Part shown: positions 14,346-22,237 of the stretch, piece by piece | How the letters are laid out: each line of letters starts with the position of its first letter | Numbering within the stretch: position 1 is the first letter of the stretch | From: a virus | Length of the DNA stretch: 29,609 nucleotides | Direction: 5' to 3' (one strand) | Virus record (IMG/VR): IMGVR_UViG_3300030451_006822 | Span: 1 to 29,609 of that record | Position numbers and translations under genes: made by a program | The notes under the pieces: model-generated | Databases searched by the model: none | Told to the model about the DNA's origin: nothing | Seen by the model: the letters and a program-made list of their open reading frames with translations, nothing else

Positions 14346-15320
14346 ATGGATCTTAATAATAAGCGCGTGTTGGTAACAGGCGGAACCGGTATGATCGGAC
14401 AAGAAGTTGTAAATAAAGTTTTACAACGTGGTGGAGATGTTATTGTTGCTTCTAACGAAGATGAAAATAGATTAGGCTTAGATGTTGAATATGTAAAATG
14501 TGATTTAAGAGATTTTGAGACATGTAAGCAGATAACAAAAAACATTGATGTTGTTTTTAACATGGTCGGTGTTAAAGGTTCTCCTAAAATGACTAAAGAA
14601 AGGCCGGCTAGTTTTTTTGTACCTATGCTTCAGTTTGATACTAACATGATGGAAGCAGCAAGATTAAATGATGTTGGTTGGTTCCTGTTTACAAGCAGCG
14701 TTGGTGTATATGGCGATTTTGAATCACCAGAAGATAAAGTATGGGATGATTTTCCATCACCTAATGATTGGTATGCAGGTTGGGCGAAGAGAATGGGAGA
14801 GTTGCAAGCGTCTGCATATAGCACTCAGTACGGCTGGGATCGTGTAAGCATTATTCGTCCTGCTAATGTTTTTGGTAAGTATGATAATTTTAATCCAGAG
14901 ACAGGCATGGTAATACCGTCATTAATGGCTCGAATTGAGTCTGGGGAAGATCCATTAGTCGTATGGGGTGATGGTTCAAATATTAGAGATTTTATTTACG
15001 CAGGTGATGTGGCGGAGATATGCTGCTTTTTAGTAGAAAATGAAATTACATCTCCTGTTAATGCTGGTCGTGGTTGGGGTATTACAATTAAAGATGTTGT
15101 TACTAGCATTGTTGAAACAACAGATAAAAATCCAGATGTGGTATGGGACACAACAAAACCGTCTGGAGACAAAAAGCGAGTATTAAACGTTGAACGTCTT
15201 AAAAAGTTAGGTTTTGAGAATTATACAGCATGGCCTGATGCGCTAAGATGGACATGGGAGTGGTATAAAGAACATAAAGAAACAGTTGATAATCGATATA
15301 ATCCTTTTATTAAAGTATGA
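14346..15320 (+). CDS. GDP-fucose-synthase/ColC-like NAD epimerase-reductase, copy 1
   Basis: This 324-residue extended SDR starts VLVTGGTGMIG (8-18). FTSSVGVYGD carries the SDR Ser, and PANVFGKYDNFNPETGMVIP plus VVWGDGSNIRDFIY are typical of GDP-L-fucose-synthase-like 3,5-epimerase/4-reductases. The active-site Tyr and Lys lie in WYAGWAKRM as Y143-x4-K148 instead of Tyr-x3-Lys. The next gene shares the same GWxKR frame, so the two are paralogues of one subfamily. In colitose synthesis the last enzyme, ColC, belongs to this group. First gene after a strong promoter; its stop overlaps the next start (ATGA). Confidence 0.82.
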   Translation: MDLNNKRVLVTGGTGMIGQEVVNKVLQRGGDVIVASNEDENRLGLDVEYVKCDLRDFETCKQITKNIDVVFNMVGVKGSPKMTKERPASFFVPMLQFDTNMMEAARLNDVGWFLFTSSVGVYGDFESPEDKVWDDFPSPNDWYAGWAKRMGELQASAYSTQYGWDRVSIIRPANVFGKYDNFNPETGMVIPSLMARIESGEDPLVVWGDGSNIRDFIYAGDVAEICCFLVENEITSPVNAGRGWGITIKDVVTSIVETTDKNPDVVWDTTKPSGDKKRVLNVERLKKLGFENYTAWPDALRWTWEWYKEHKETVDNRYNPFIKV

Positions 15321-16300
15321 GATTCAAGAATAAAATTGTAACAGTCTGTGGAGGGACAGGGTTTATTGGTCTTAACGTTGTTAAAGGCTTATTAAAAACA
15401 GATGTAGCTAAGGTTATTGTTACATCACACACAAAGCGTCCGTATTACTATGATGATATTTTATCTGATCCGCGAATCGAACATCATGTGTGTGATTTAA
15501 CAACTAGTGAACACTGTGATAAAGTTACAAAAGAATCTGATTACGTTGTAATATCTAATGCGGTTTCTTTCGGAGCTCTATTCATCCAAAATAACCCTCT
15601 AGGTCTAGTAAATGATAATATTATTATGAACGTTAGACTCTTAGATGCATGCATGAAAAATGGTGTTGAAAGAGTAGTTTATTATGGCAGCACGACAGGT
15701 TATCCTGATACTAGTGAAGAAATGGTAGAGGATGATATGTTTACAGGAGACCCGCATGACAAGTATTACAGCGTAGGTTGGATGAAAAGATATACTGAGG
15801 TACTTTTAAAGTTATATGCAGAAAAATTAAACATACTGTCAGCTGCTGTTTTAAGATTATCAAACGTATATGGTCCGTATGATAAGTTTGATCCTGACAC
15901 ATCTCACGTTTTACCTGCTATGGTGAAAAAATTTGGTGATGAACAATTTCCGTTAGAAGTTTGGGGTGATGGTACAGATTCACGAGATTTAATTTATGTT
16001 GAAGACGTTGTTGAAGCTACCCTATTAGCCTTAGAGAATGTAAAAGGTTTCCAGGCTTTAAATATCGGGTCAGGTATTAATCACACTGTTAATGATATTA
16101 TTAATATTCTTAAGAAAGTAAAGAGTGTAGAACCTGAGCTTGTTTATTTAACAGACAAGCCGCGAATGATTGCTAAAAGAGTTGTTAATGTTGATAAAGC
16201 AGCAAAAATTTTAAATTTTAAACCTGTAGTAGATATCGATAGTGGATTAAAAATGACAATGGAGTGGTATCTCAATAATAAAGAAAAGATTTACCGATGA
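15317..16300 (+). CDS. GDP-fucose-synthase/ColC-like NAD epimerase-reductase, copy 2
   Basis: This 327-residue paralogue of the preceding gene has VTVCGGTGFIG (8-18), YYGSTTGYP with the SDR Ser/Thr, and LSNVYGPYDKFDPDTSHVLP. EVWGDGTDSRDLIYVEDVVE is characteristic of the GDP-fucose-synthase-like group. Catalytic residues are likely Y150/Y151 and K157 in KYYSVGWMKRY, a longer spacing than in most SDRs. Two such enzymes in tandem suggest either two products from one 4-keto-6-deoxy intermediate or a heteromeric enzyme. Start and stop both overlap neighbours (ATGA on each side), so the operon continues without a break. Confidence 0.82.
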   Translation: MRFKNKIVTVCGGTGFIGLNVVKGLLKTDVAKVIVTSHTKRPYYYDDILSDPRIEHHVCDLTTSEHCDKVTKESDYVVISNAVSFGALFIQNNPLGLVNDNIIMNVRLLDACMKNGVERVVYYGSTTGYPDTSEEMVEDDMFTGDPHDKYYSVGWMKRYTEVLLKLYAEKLNILSAAVLRLSNVYGPYDKFDPDTSHVLPAMVKKFGDEQFPLEVWGDGTDSRDLIYVEDVVEATLLALENVKGFQALNIGSGINHTVNDIINILKKVKSVEPELVYLTDKPRMIAKRVVNVDKAAKILNFKPVVDIDSGLKMTMEWYLNNKEKIYR

Positions 16301-17280
16301 AAACATTTAAACGAGCTTTTATTACTGGGATAGCAGGAAGTGGTGGTAGCTATCTTGCGGAACATATACTTGATAATGTGCCAGGTGTTGAGGTAGGAGG
16401 TACAAGTAGATGGCATAGTACGACTACTCCACGTAACTTAAATAGAATAAAAGATAAAATTGACTTATTCAGCTGCGATCTTACTGATCTTGGAAGAATA
16501 ACAAGAATATTAGACCAGTATAGACCTGACGTAATATTTCATATTGCATCATTAGCTAATGTTAGAGATTCATTTGACAATCCTATAGCTGTTATTAACA
16601 ATAACATTAATATTACGTTAAACTTATTAGAAGCTGTGAGGATTCTCAAAGAGCAATCTGACTATAATCCTGTCATACAGCTATGCAGTACATCAGAAGT
16701 ATATGGCGATGTGGATCCTGACAACGTACCTATTAATGAATCGTGTCCAATACAACCTGTTAATCCATATGCATCTTCAAAATTATGCCAAGACAATTTA
16801 GGCTTAGTATATTATAAAAGTTTTGGGTTGAATATTATTAGAACAAGAATGTTTACCTATCTAAATGCTCGTAGAACAGATTTGTTTGCTACAGCATTTG
16901 CCAAACAGATTGTTGAGATCGAGAAAGGTGAAAAGGATATACTCCGTCACGGGAACTTAGAATCTGTACGTACTTTGATTGATGTTAGAGATGCTGCAGA
17001 TTCATATTGGATAGCAGCTGCAGCAGGCACGCCTGGAGAAGTATATAATATCGGTGGAGAGTATCCTGTTAAAGTAGGAGAGTTTTTAGAACAACTTAAA
17101 AATTTCTCATCTGTTGAAATTAAATCTGAAGTTAATCCAGACTTACTACGCCCAGTAGATGTTACTTTACAAATACCTGACTGTACCAAATTTAGAGACC
17201 ATACAGGCTGGAAACCTAAATATAAACTAGCTGAAAGTGTTGAATTCTTCTTAAAAGAGATTAAACTTATTTATGGTTAA
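16297..17280 (+). CDS. gmd: GDP-mannose 4,6-dehydratase/RMD-like SDR
   Basis: This 327-residue SDR has RAFITGIAGSGGSYLAEHIL (6-25), the GSYLAE of GMD/RMD enzymes, then DLTDLGRITRILDQYRPDVI. Active site TSE (132-134, in STSEVYG) with Tyr158-x3-Lys162 in PYASSK fits a 4,6-dehydratase. The C-terminal RPVDVTLQIPDCTKFRDHTG matches GMD and its relative RMD (GDP-4-keto-6-deoxymannose reductase). GMD turns GDP-mannose into GDP-4-keto-6-deoxymannose, the substrate of ColD-type enzymes, and a ColD homologue lies 1.1 kb downstream. The Thr/Ser-Glu pair favours dehydratase over reductase, but RMD cannot be excluded. The MKTFK start runs straight into the Rossmann strand and is not a capsid leader. Confidence 0.8.
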   Translation: MKTFKRAFITGIAGSGGSYLAEHILDNVPGVEVGGTSRWHSTTTPRNLNRIKDKIDLFSCDLTDLGRITRILDQYRPDVIFHIASLANVRDSFDNPIAVINNNINITLNLLEAVRILKEQSDYNPVIQLCSTSEVYGDVDPDNVPINESCPIQPVNPYASSKLCQDNLGLVYYKSFGLNIIRTRMFTYLNARRTDLFATAFAKQIVEIEKGEKDILRHGNLESVRTLIDVRDAADSYWIAAAAGTPGEVYNIGGEYPVKVGEFLEQLKNFSSVEIKSEVNPDLLRPVDVTLQIPDCTKFRDHTGWKPKYKLAESVEFFLKEIKLIYG

Positions 17281-17884
17281 GCTGACAGCCAAAGATTTAT
17301 TAAATTTTGAAGAAGATATAGCATCAGAATTTAATAATTCAAATATTAAAGCTCCTGTGCATCTGTATAATGGCAATGAACAGGAGATGATTGATGTTTT
17401 TTCTACCATTAATAATGATGATTGGGTTTTATGTACATGGAGAAGTCATTATCAATGCTTATTGAAGGGTGTACCTAAGGAAATTGTTAAAGAAAAGATA
17501 ATGTCAGGAGGGTCTATGGCACTATGTTTTCCAGATTATAATATTTTTTCCTCGGCTATTGTAACCGGTATTTTGCCTATAGCTGTAGGTCTGGGGCTTA
17601 GTCTTAAAAGAAGACAGGAAGATCATAGAAAGGTACATTGCTTTGTTGGAGATATGACTGCTTTGACAGGGTCTTTTAATGAGTGTTTAAGGTATTGTGA
17701 GCAACATGATTTACCTGTACGTTTTATTATTGAAGACAATGGTAGATCGGTTTGTACAACAACAAGCGAAGTATGGAATTATAATAAGCATCCATATTTA
17801 GACGTAGACAATAAACATATTGTTTATTACAAATATGAGTCTAAATGGCCTCATGCAGGTGCTGGAAAGAGAGTACAATTTTAA
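17273..17884 (+). CDS. Thiamine-diphosphate enzyme, PP-domain subunit (E1-alpha-like, short)
   Basis: This 203-residue protein consists of the ThDP pyrophosphate-binding domain only. GGSMALCFPDYNIFSSAIVTG leads to AVGLGLSLKRR and then HCFVGDMTALTGSFNECLRY, with IIEDNGRSV closing the GDG-x(about 25)-N motif (GDM and DN variants). True pyruvate dehydrogenase E1-alpha subunits are 330-400 residues and bring an E2 partner, and none is seen here. The stop overlaps the next start (TAATG), and that gene supplies the complementary Pyr domain. It sits between a GMD-like and a ColD-like gene, so a role in building a branched or unusual sugar is more likely than central metabolism. Substrates are unknown. 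Confidence 0.8.
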   Translation: MVKLTAKDLLNFEEDIASEFNNSNIKAPVHLYNGNEQEMIDVFSTINNDDWVLCTWRSHYQCLLKGVPKEIVKEKIMSGGSMALCFPDYNIFSSAIVTGILPIAVGLGLSLKRRQEDHRKVHCFVGDMTALTGSFNECLRYCEQHDLPVRFIIEDNGRSVCTTTSEVWNYNKHPYLDVDNKHIVYYKYESKWPHAGAGKRVQF

Positions 17885-18414
17885 TGAAATATTTTGATGA
17901 AATAAAAAGGTCAATGACATGGCTAGGCGAACAGTCTGATACTATTTTTCTCGGACAAGCTGTTTCATATAAAGGTACTGCTATGACAAATACACTACCT
18001 GATGTACCGGATGATAAAAAGATAGAAATGCCAGTCTGTGAAGATCTTCAAATGGGTATAACAAATGGATTAGCTCTCGAGGGTTATGTACCTGTTTCTA
18101 TTTACCCGCGATGGAATTTTTTTGTTTTAGCTGCTAATCAAACAATAAACCATCTAGATAAAATTAATCTTCTTGGAGAATATGGTGTTAAGGCAATATT
18201 AAGAACAGGTATCGGATCCGAGAGACCATTACATCCTCACTATCAACACGTTGGAGATTATACTGATGCATATAAAATTTTATGCCCTAACATGGAAGTA
18301 ATAAGACTGGATGAACCTGAGGAGATATTTGAATCTTACCAAAAAGCATATATGAGAGATGATAATAAGTCAACTTTAATTGTTGAATGTATGGATTTTT
18401 ATAACGAAAAATGA
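17884..18414 (+). CDS. Thiamine-diphosphate enzyme, Pyr-domain subunit (E1-beta-like, short)
   Basis: This 176-residue protein is a pyrimidine-binding (transketolase-Pyr) domain. MPVCEDLQMGITNGLALEGY carries the conserved Glu that activates ThDP, followed by VPVSIYPRWNFFVLAANQTI as in E1-beta subunits. The C-terminal transketolase domain of normal E1-beta (about 325 residues) is missing. Together with the previous gene it forms a minimal two-domain ThDP enzyme, in size like sulfopyruvate decarboxylase ComD/ComE. The ATG at 17884 (MKYFDEIKRS) overlaps the upstream stop by one base. A 39-base-longer frame adds only out-of-register sequence. The stop overlaps the colD-like start (ATGA). Confidence 0.8.
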   Translation: MKYFDEIKRSMTWLGEQSDTIFLGQAVSYKGTAMTNTLPDVPDDKKIEMPVCEDLQMGITNGLALEGYVPVSIYPRWNFFVLAANQTINHLDKINLLGEYGVKAILRTGIGSERPLHPHYQHVGDYTDAYKILCPNMEVIRLDEPEEIFESYQKAYMRDDNKSTLIVECMDFYNEK

Positions 18415-19598
18415 GCTATAATATACCTTTAATGTCTGATAACGTTACTCGCGAAGATATCAACGAGTTAATTACATTTTTACAGCAGGACCCTTTACCT
18501 AGGCTTACTAATGGTCCTAAGGTCGAAGAATTTGAGAGAGCATGGTCAGACTGGTTAGGCGTAAAACACTCTATCTTTGTTAATTCAGGTACAAGCGCAA
18601 ATTATATGACCATGCAACTATTGAGATATTTGCATGGTCCTTGTGATATTATCGTACCACCTCTTACATGGGTATCCGATATTGCAAGTGTTATTAATAA
18701 TGGCCATAATCCTGTATTTGTAGATATTAATTTATCAAATCTTAGTTTTGATATTAATAAGCTTAAAGAAGCAATTACTTCTAACACTAAAGCTATTTTC
18801 TTGACTCACGTTCTTGGACTTAATGGCATTACAGATGAGCTATTAGCTCTATGCTCTGATAAAAATATTATGCTTGTTGAGGATGTGTGTGAATCTCACG
18901 GTGCTACATATGAAGGTATGAAAGTAGGAACTATTGGTCAGATTAGCAATTTCAGTTTTTACTTTGCACACCATATGTCCACTATTGAAGGGGGCATGGT
19001 ATGTACTAATGATGACAAACATTATGATTTGCTAAGAGCATTTAGATCTCATGGTATGCTTAGAGAGTGTAAAGATCAAACGTTTAAAGAATGTGTTACA
19101 CATGCACACGAAGATTTAAATCCTGATTTTATATTTTTGTCACCGGCATATAATTTTAGAAGTACAGAGCTTAATGCTGTGCTTGGTATATCTCAGCTTA
19201 AAAACTTAGATGATAACAACAAAAAGAGAGTTGATAATTTTGACTTCTTTATGTCTAATCTAAATGATACCAAATATATTACTAATTTAAATAGAACCGG
19301 TCAATGTAATTATGCTTTTATTGTTATATTACGCAAACCCGATATAGAAGAAAGAAATAAAATTGAGACAATGTTACGTGAGAATAACATTGAATTCAGA
19401 AGAGGATTATCAGGCGGTGGTAACCAGCTAAGACAGCCGTATATTGAAAGATATGGTTTTGATGTAAGCGATGAAAAATTAGCATCTCAATTTGCAAACG
19501 TTGATCATGTACATAACTATAGTTGGTATATTGGAAATTATCCATCATTAGAGAGAGAAAAAATTACCAACTTACTTACATTACTAAATGAGCAATAA
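18411..19598 (+). CDS. colD: ColD-like GDP-4-keto-6-deoxymannose 3-dehydratase (PLP, His in place of Lys)
   Basis: This is a 395-residue DegT/DnrJ/EryC1/StrS-fold enzyme. NSGTSANYM (58-66) binds PLP phosphate, VEDVCESHG (156-164) carries the PLP-pyridine Asp, and FSFYFAHHMSTIEGGM (181-196) holds the active site. The Schiff-base lysine of aminotransferases is His at 188, as in ColD (His188 in the E. coli enzyme, from memory). ColD uses PMP to remove the C3 hydroxyl of GDP-4-keto-6-deoxymannose on the route to GDP-colitose. The related RfbH/DdhC/E1 dehydratases are longer (about 437) and hold an iron-sulfur cluster, so ColD fits better. The GMD-like and ColC-like genes upstream complete a plausible pathway. 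Confidence 0.87.
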   Translation: MSYNIPLMSDNVTREDINELITFLQQDPLPRLTNGPKVEEFERAWSDWLGVKHSIFVNSGTSANYMTMQLLRYLHGPCDIIVPPLTWVSDIASVINNGHNPVFVDINLSNLSFDINKLKEAITSNTKAIFLTHVLGLNGITDELLALCSDKNIMLVEDVCESHGATYEGMKVGTIGQISNFSFYFAHHMSTIEGGMVCTNDDKHYDLLRAFRSHGMLRECKDQTFKECVTHAHEDLNPDFIFLSPAYNFRSTELNAVLGISQLKNLDDNNKKRVDNFDFFMSNLNDTKYITNLNRTGQCNYAFIVILRKPDIEERNKIETMLRENNIEFRRGLSGGGNQLRQPYIERYGFDVSDEKLASQFANVDHVHNYSWYIGNYPSLEREKITNLLTLLNEQ

Positions 19599-20583
19599 AC
19601 CATCATTTTTAATCGTTTTTAATATATGTGAGATACAGAGATCTAATTTAAGTTTTTATATTAAAAGAATAGATAATCTCTTAAAATTAGATTATAAAAA
19701 ATATCACATATGTATTTCTGGATGTCGTGTGCGCCGCGAAACCAAAAAAGCATTAATTGAAAGATATGCTAATAAAGTATCATTTAATTTTACTGTGCAA
19801 AAATTAACTGTGCAGATGACATTTAATCAGACTGTTGAAAAATGTATTCAGCGCTTCGGTGAATTTAACGGGTATATATATGTTGAATCTGGTATTGACA
19901 TTGGAGACAGCATTATAAATCTTAATATTTTAAATGAAATTGCTGAGAGATATAAAACCGGTAAATATGGTATTATATCCATACAAACAGATACAGATCA
20001 TGGGCATCATTGGATTCTCAATCAAGAGAGACTAGATAAGCAAGCTTATATCTTAGACGAAGATTTTATCATACCGCCTGGAAAATGTTGTCACTTACAT
20101 TTTACAGTTTTTACAGATATTTTTTATAAAAAGTACAATAAATTATTGCCAGATATTTTTAACGCTTGGTGTATTGAGACAACACTTTCGGTAATGTGTG
20201 CTGCTATTAAAACACAATGGGTCATTATTAATACTATTATAGTAGAGCATTATAAAGCTTATCACTCCCAGGAAGGGTATGATGGTGCAACATCTGGATT
20301 TAATCCAGAGGGAGGATTATATAACTGCTATTGGAACAATCTGTACGGAGGTAAGAACATGATTAATATTATGAATGATCCAACCGGTGTTGCAGCAGGA
20401 TTTGGTTATAATGATATGGATATTAACGGAGGTCGTCAAGTAGATAAAACTCAGTATGATGATAATTATCATTGTATTAACGATGAGCTTTACACTTTCT
20501 GCAAGGAAAAATTATTCTTACAACAAGATGAATTAGATTATAATTTTATTGTATCTAATTTTTTACCATACAACCCAGCATGA
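19588..20583 (+). CDS. Glycosyltransferase-like protein
   Basis: This 331-residue protein opens FLIVFNICEIQRSNLSFYIK and continues HICISGCRVRRETKKALIER, resembling the first strands of GT-A family-2 transferases. GYIYVESGIDIGDSI near residue 100 could be the metal site, but it lacks a clean DxD. The C-terminal part is rich in Tyr, Asn, Gly and Asp (GGLYNCYWNNLYGGK) and may bind acceptor. No membrane segment is evident. It overlaps colD by 11 bases and the next glycosyltransferase by 4. The fold assignment is tentative and rests mainly on the N-terminal pattern and operon position. Confidence 0.65.
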   Translation: MSNKPSFLIVFNICEIQRSNLSFYIKRIDNLLKLDYKKYHICISGCRVRRETKKALIERYANKVSFNFTVQKLTVQMTFNQTVEKCIQRFGEFNGYIYVESGIDIGDSIINLNILNEIAERYKTGKYGIISIQTDTDHGHHWILNQERLDKQAYILDEDFIIPPGKCCHLHFTVFTDIFYKKYNKLLPDIFNAWCIETTLSVMCAAIKTQWVIINTIIVEHYKAYHSQEGYDGATSGFNPEGGLYNCYWNNLYGGKNMINIMNDPTGVAAGFGYNDMDINGGRQVDKTQYDDNYHCINDELYTFCKEKLFLQQDELDYNFIVSNFLPYNPA

Positions 20584-21320
20584 ACATTAGTATCTTAGTA
20601 CCAACGCGAAAACGTGTTAATAACGTTAAAAGATTGTTACAATCAATACATGATACTGCGCTTCATAGCGAATTAATTGAGATTATTTTTTATGTTGATC
20701 ATGACGATCAAGAAAGCATTGATTTCATACAAGCATTATCGAATAACAGTAAAATAAAGACTGGTATTAAATTACATATTGATAAACGAGATAAACCAGG
20801 TTATATTTATGAACAACTCTATAAAAAGGCTGCAGGTAATATTATCATGACAGCAGCTGATGATATAAAGTTTAATACTAAAAAATGGGATTATCTTGTA
20901 CAGGAAGAATTTAATTTTTACCCGGATAAGATATTGCTTGTGTTTGGCTATGATGGGCTTCAACCACCCGGTTCAATTGCGACACATTATTTTCAAAGCC
21001 GGGAAGCAATCGAAAAGGTAGGCTATGTAATGCCTAAAGATTTTGGTTATAATTATTCTGATAATTGGATGACCACGATGTATAGAGCTATAGGGAGACT
21101 TTCCTATATACCAATATATGTTGAACATATACATTGGGGTGCAGGTAAGGCTCCTTATGATGAGATATATAAAGAAGGCTCTGACGCACCGCATGAAGAG
21201 AGTATAACGCTTTATCAAGATAAAGAGAGAAGAGATAAAGACATTGAAATATTAAAACAAGGCATAGATGAAAATTTATGTTTTTATGATAGATATTACG
21301 AGGAAGAATTTCCCCTTTAA
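20580..21320 (+). CDS. GT-A glycosyltransferase (family 2-like)
   Basis: This 246-residue protein shows a classical family-2 layout: ISILVPTRKRVNNVKRLLQS (3-22), IIFYVDHDDQESIDF (35-49), and KKAAGNIIMTAADDIKFNTK (about 82-101) with the ADD metal motif. GAGKAPYDEIYKEGSDAPHE near the C-terminus is a likely acceptor loop. Cytoplasmic, with no membrane helices. Start and stop are tightly packed with neighbours (ATGA overlap upstream, 2 bases downstream). Confidence 0.82.
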   Translation: MNISILVPTRKRVNNVKRLLQSIHDTALHSELIEIIFYVDHDDQESIDFIQALSNNSKIKTGIKLHIDKRDKPGYIYEQLYKKAAGNIIMTAADDIKFNTKKWDYLVQEEFNFYPDKILLVFGYDGLQPPGSIATHYFQSREAIEKVGYVMPKDFGYNYSDNWMTTMYRAIGRLSYIPIYVEHIHWGAGKAPYDEIYKEGSDAPHEESITLYQDKERRDKDIEILKQGIDENLCFYDRYYEEEFPL

Positions 21321-21322
21321 TT

Positions 21323-22237
21323 ATGAAACTTTATATTTATCCAAAAGGTAGACAGCAGGATGCAGAAGTTGATGGGTGGCGAACTAATACGACTCCCTTG
21401 TCAGAGGAAGGGCTAAAAAAACATTGCGAAATAGTTCCGTATGAAGAAGCAGATTATTACTATATAGGTCAATTATCATGTGGTACTATGCAACATATTT
21501 CGCCGAATTTTTTTGAACATCTAAATAAAAATCCTAACAAGCACATAGCAGCAATAGAGGGAGATTGGGAAACAAGCGTTATACCTGACTGGGGATTACA
21601 ATGTATTTTGTTTGGTAATGAAAACAAATATAACAAAAAGGACTTCATGACAAGACCTTCTATGAGTCCTCTCTTATTACATCTTGTCAGAAATTATAAT
21701 AATATACAATATGAAAATAAAATACCTGACAACAAGTCGTTTGGTTTTCGAGGTCAAGTCGACCCTCATGGGGTAAGAATTAAGATAGATAGAATTTTAA
21801 AAGGTAATAACTTACCTCATGAGATATTATGGAACGCACACTGGGGCTTAGTACATGATTTAAAAGCAAATAATGCTTTTATTCAGGAATATTCCCGCGT
21901 AATGGTTGAGAATATTTTTTCTTTATGCCCTCGGGGAGTAGCAAATTGCTCAAGCCGACATTACGAAACATGTTTTTTTGGGAGAATACCTGTCATTGTA
22001 GGTAATATAATGATGCTAGGTGACGATTACTACGATATGTCTTTTATGTATAAGATAGATCCTGCATTACCTGATGAGGAAATGTTAAATGAATTTAATA
22101 AAATTTATAATACTCCAGTTAAAGAACTGCATGAGAGATGTCATGCGGCTCGTCAATATTTTGAAGATGTCATTATAAAATACTACGAAGATCCAACATT
22201 ATTTTTTATTAATTTTTTAAAGAGACATAACCTCTAA
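21323..22237 (+). CDS. Exostosin-family (GT47-like) glycosyltransferase
   Basis: This 304-residue protein is recognised by its C-terminal SLCPRGVANCSSRHYETCFF followed by GRIPVIV. That is the exostosin motif (CPRG...S.R..EA...G.IPVI) that binds the nucleotide sugar in GT-B-fold GT47 enzymes. The N-terminal half (MKLYIYPKGRQQD; EEADYYYIGQLSCG) matches the short first domain of bacterial exostosin-like proteins. No signal peptide or anchor is present, so it is cytoplasmic. It is followed directly by the HldE-like kinase (TAATG). Donor unknown. Confidence 0.78.
   Translation: MKLYIYPKGRQQDAEVDGWRTNTTPLSEEGLKKHCEIVPYEEADYYYIGQLSCGTMQHISPNFFEHLNKNPNKHIAAIEGDWETSVIPDWGLQCILFGNENKYNKKDFMTRPSMSPLLLHLVRNYNNIQYENKIPDNKSFGFRGQVDPHGVRIKIDRILKGNNLPHEILWNAHWGLVHDLKANNAFIQEYSRVMVENIFSLCPRGVANCSSRHYETCFFGRIPVIVGNIMMLGDDYYDMSFMYKIDPALPDEEMLNEFNKIYNTPVKELHERCHAARQYFEDVIIKYYEDPTLFFINFLKRHNL

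Noticed and set aside
16297-16330. MKTFKR start of the GMD-like protein as another capsid-targeting leader
   Set aside because: The sequence runs directly into the first Rossmann strand (AFITGIAGSGG), leaving no room for a cleavable leader, and there is no hydrophobic-x-Glu site.
17273-18414. Pyruvate dehydrogenase E1 alpha and beta
   Set aside because: Both subunits are far too short, the C-terminal transketolase domain is absent, and no E2 or E3 gene accompanies them.
18411-19598. RfbH/DdhC (iron-sulfur CDP-sugar 3-dehydratase) or a sugar aminotransferase
   Set aside because: The length (395) matches ColD rather than RfbH (about 437), no cysteine cluster pattern is seen, and His188 replaces the aminotransferase lysine.
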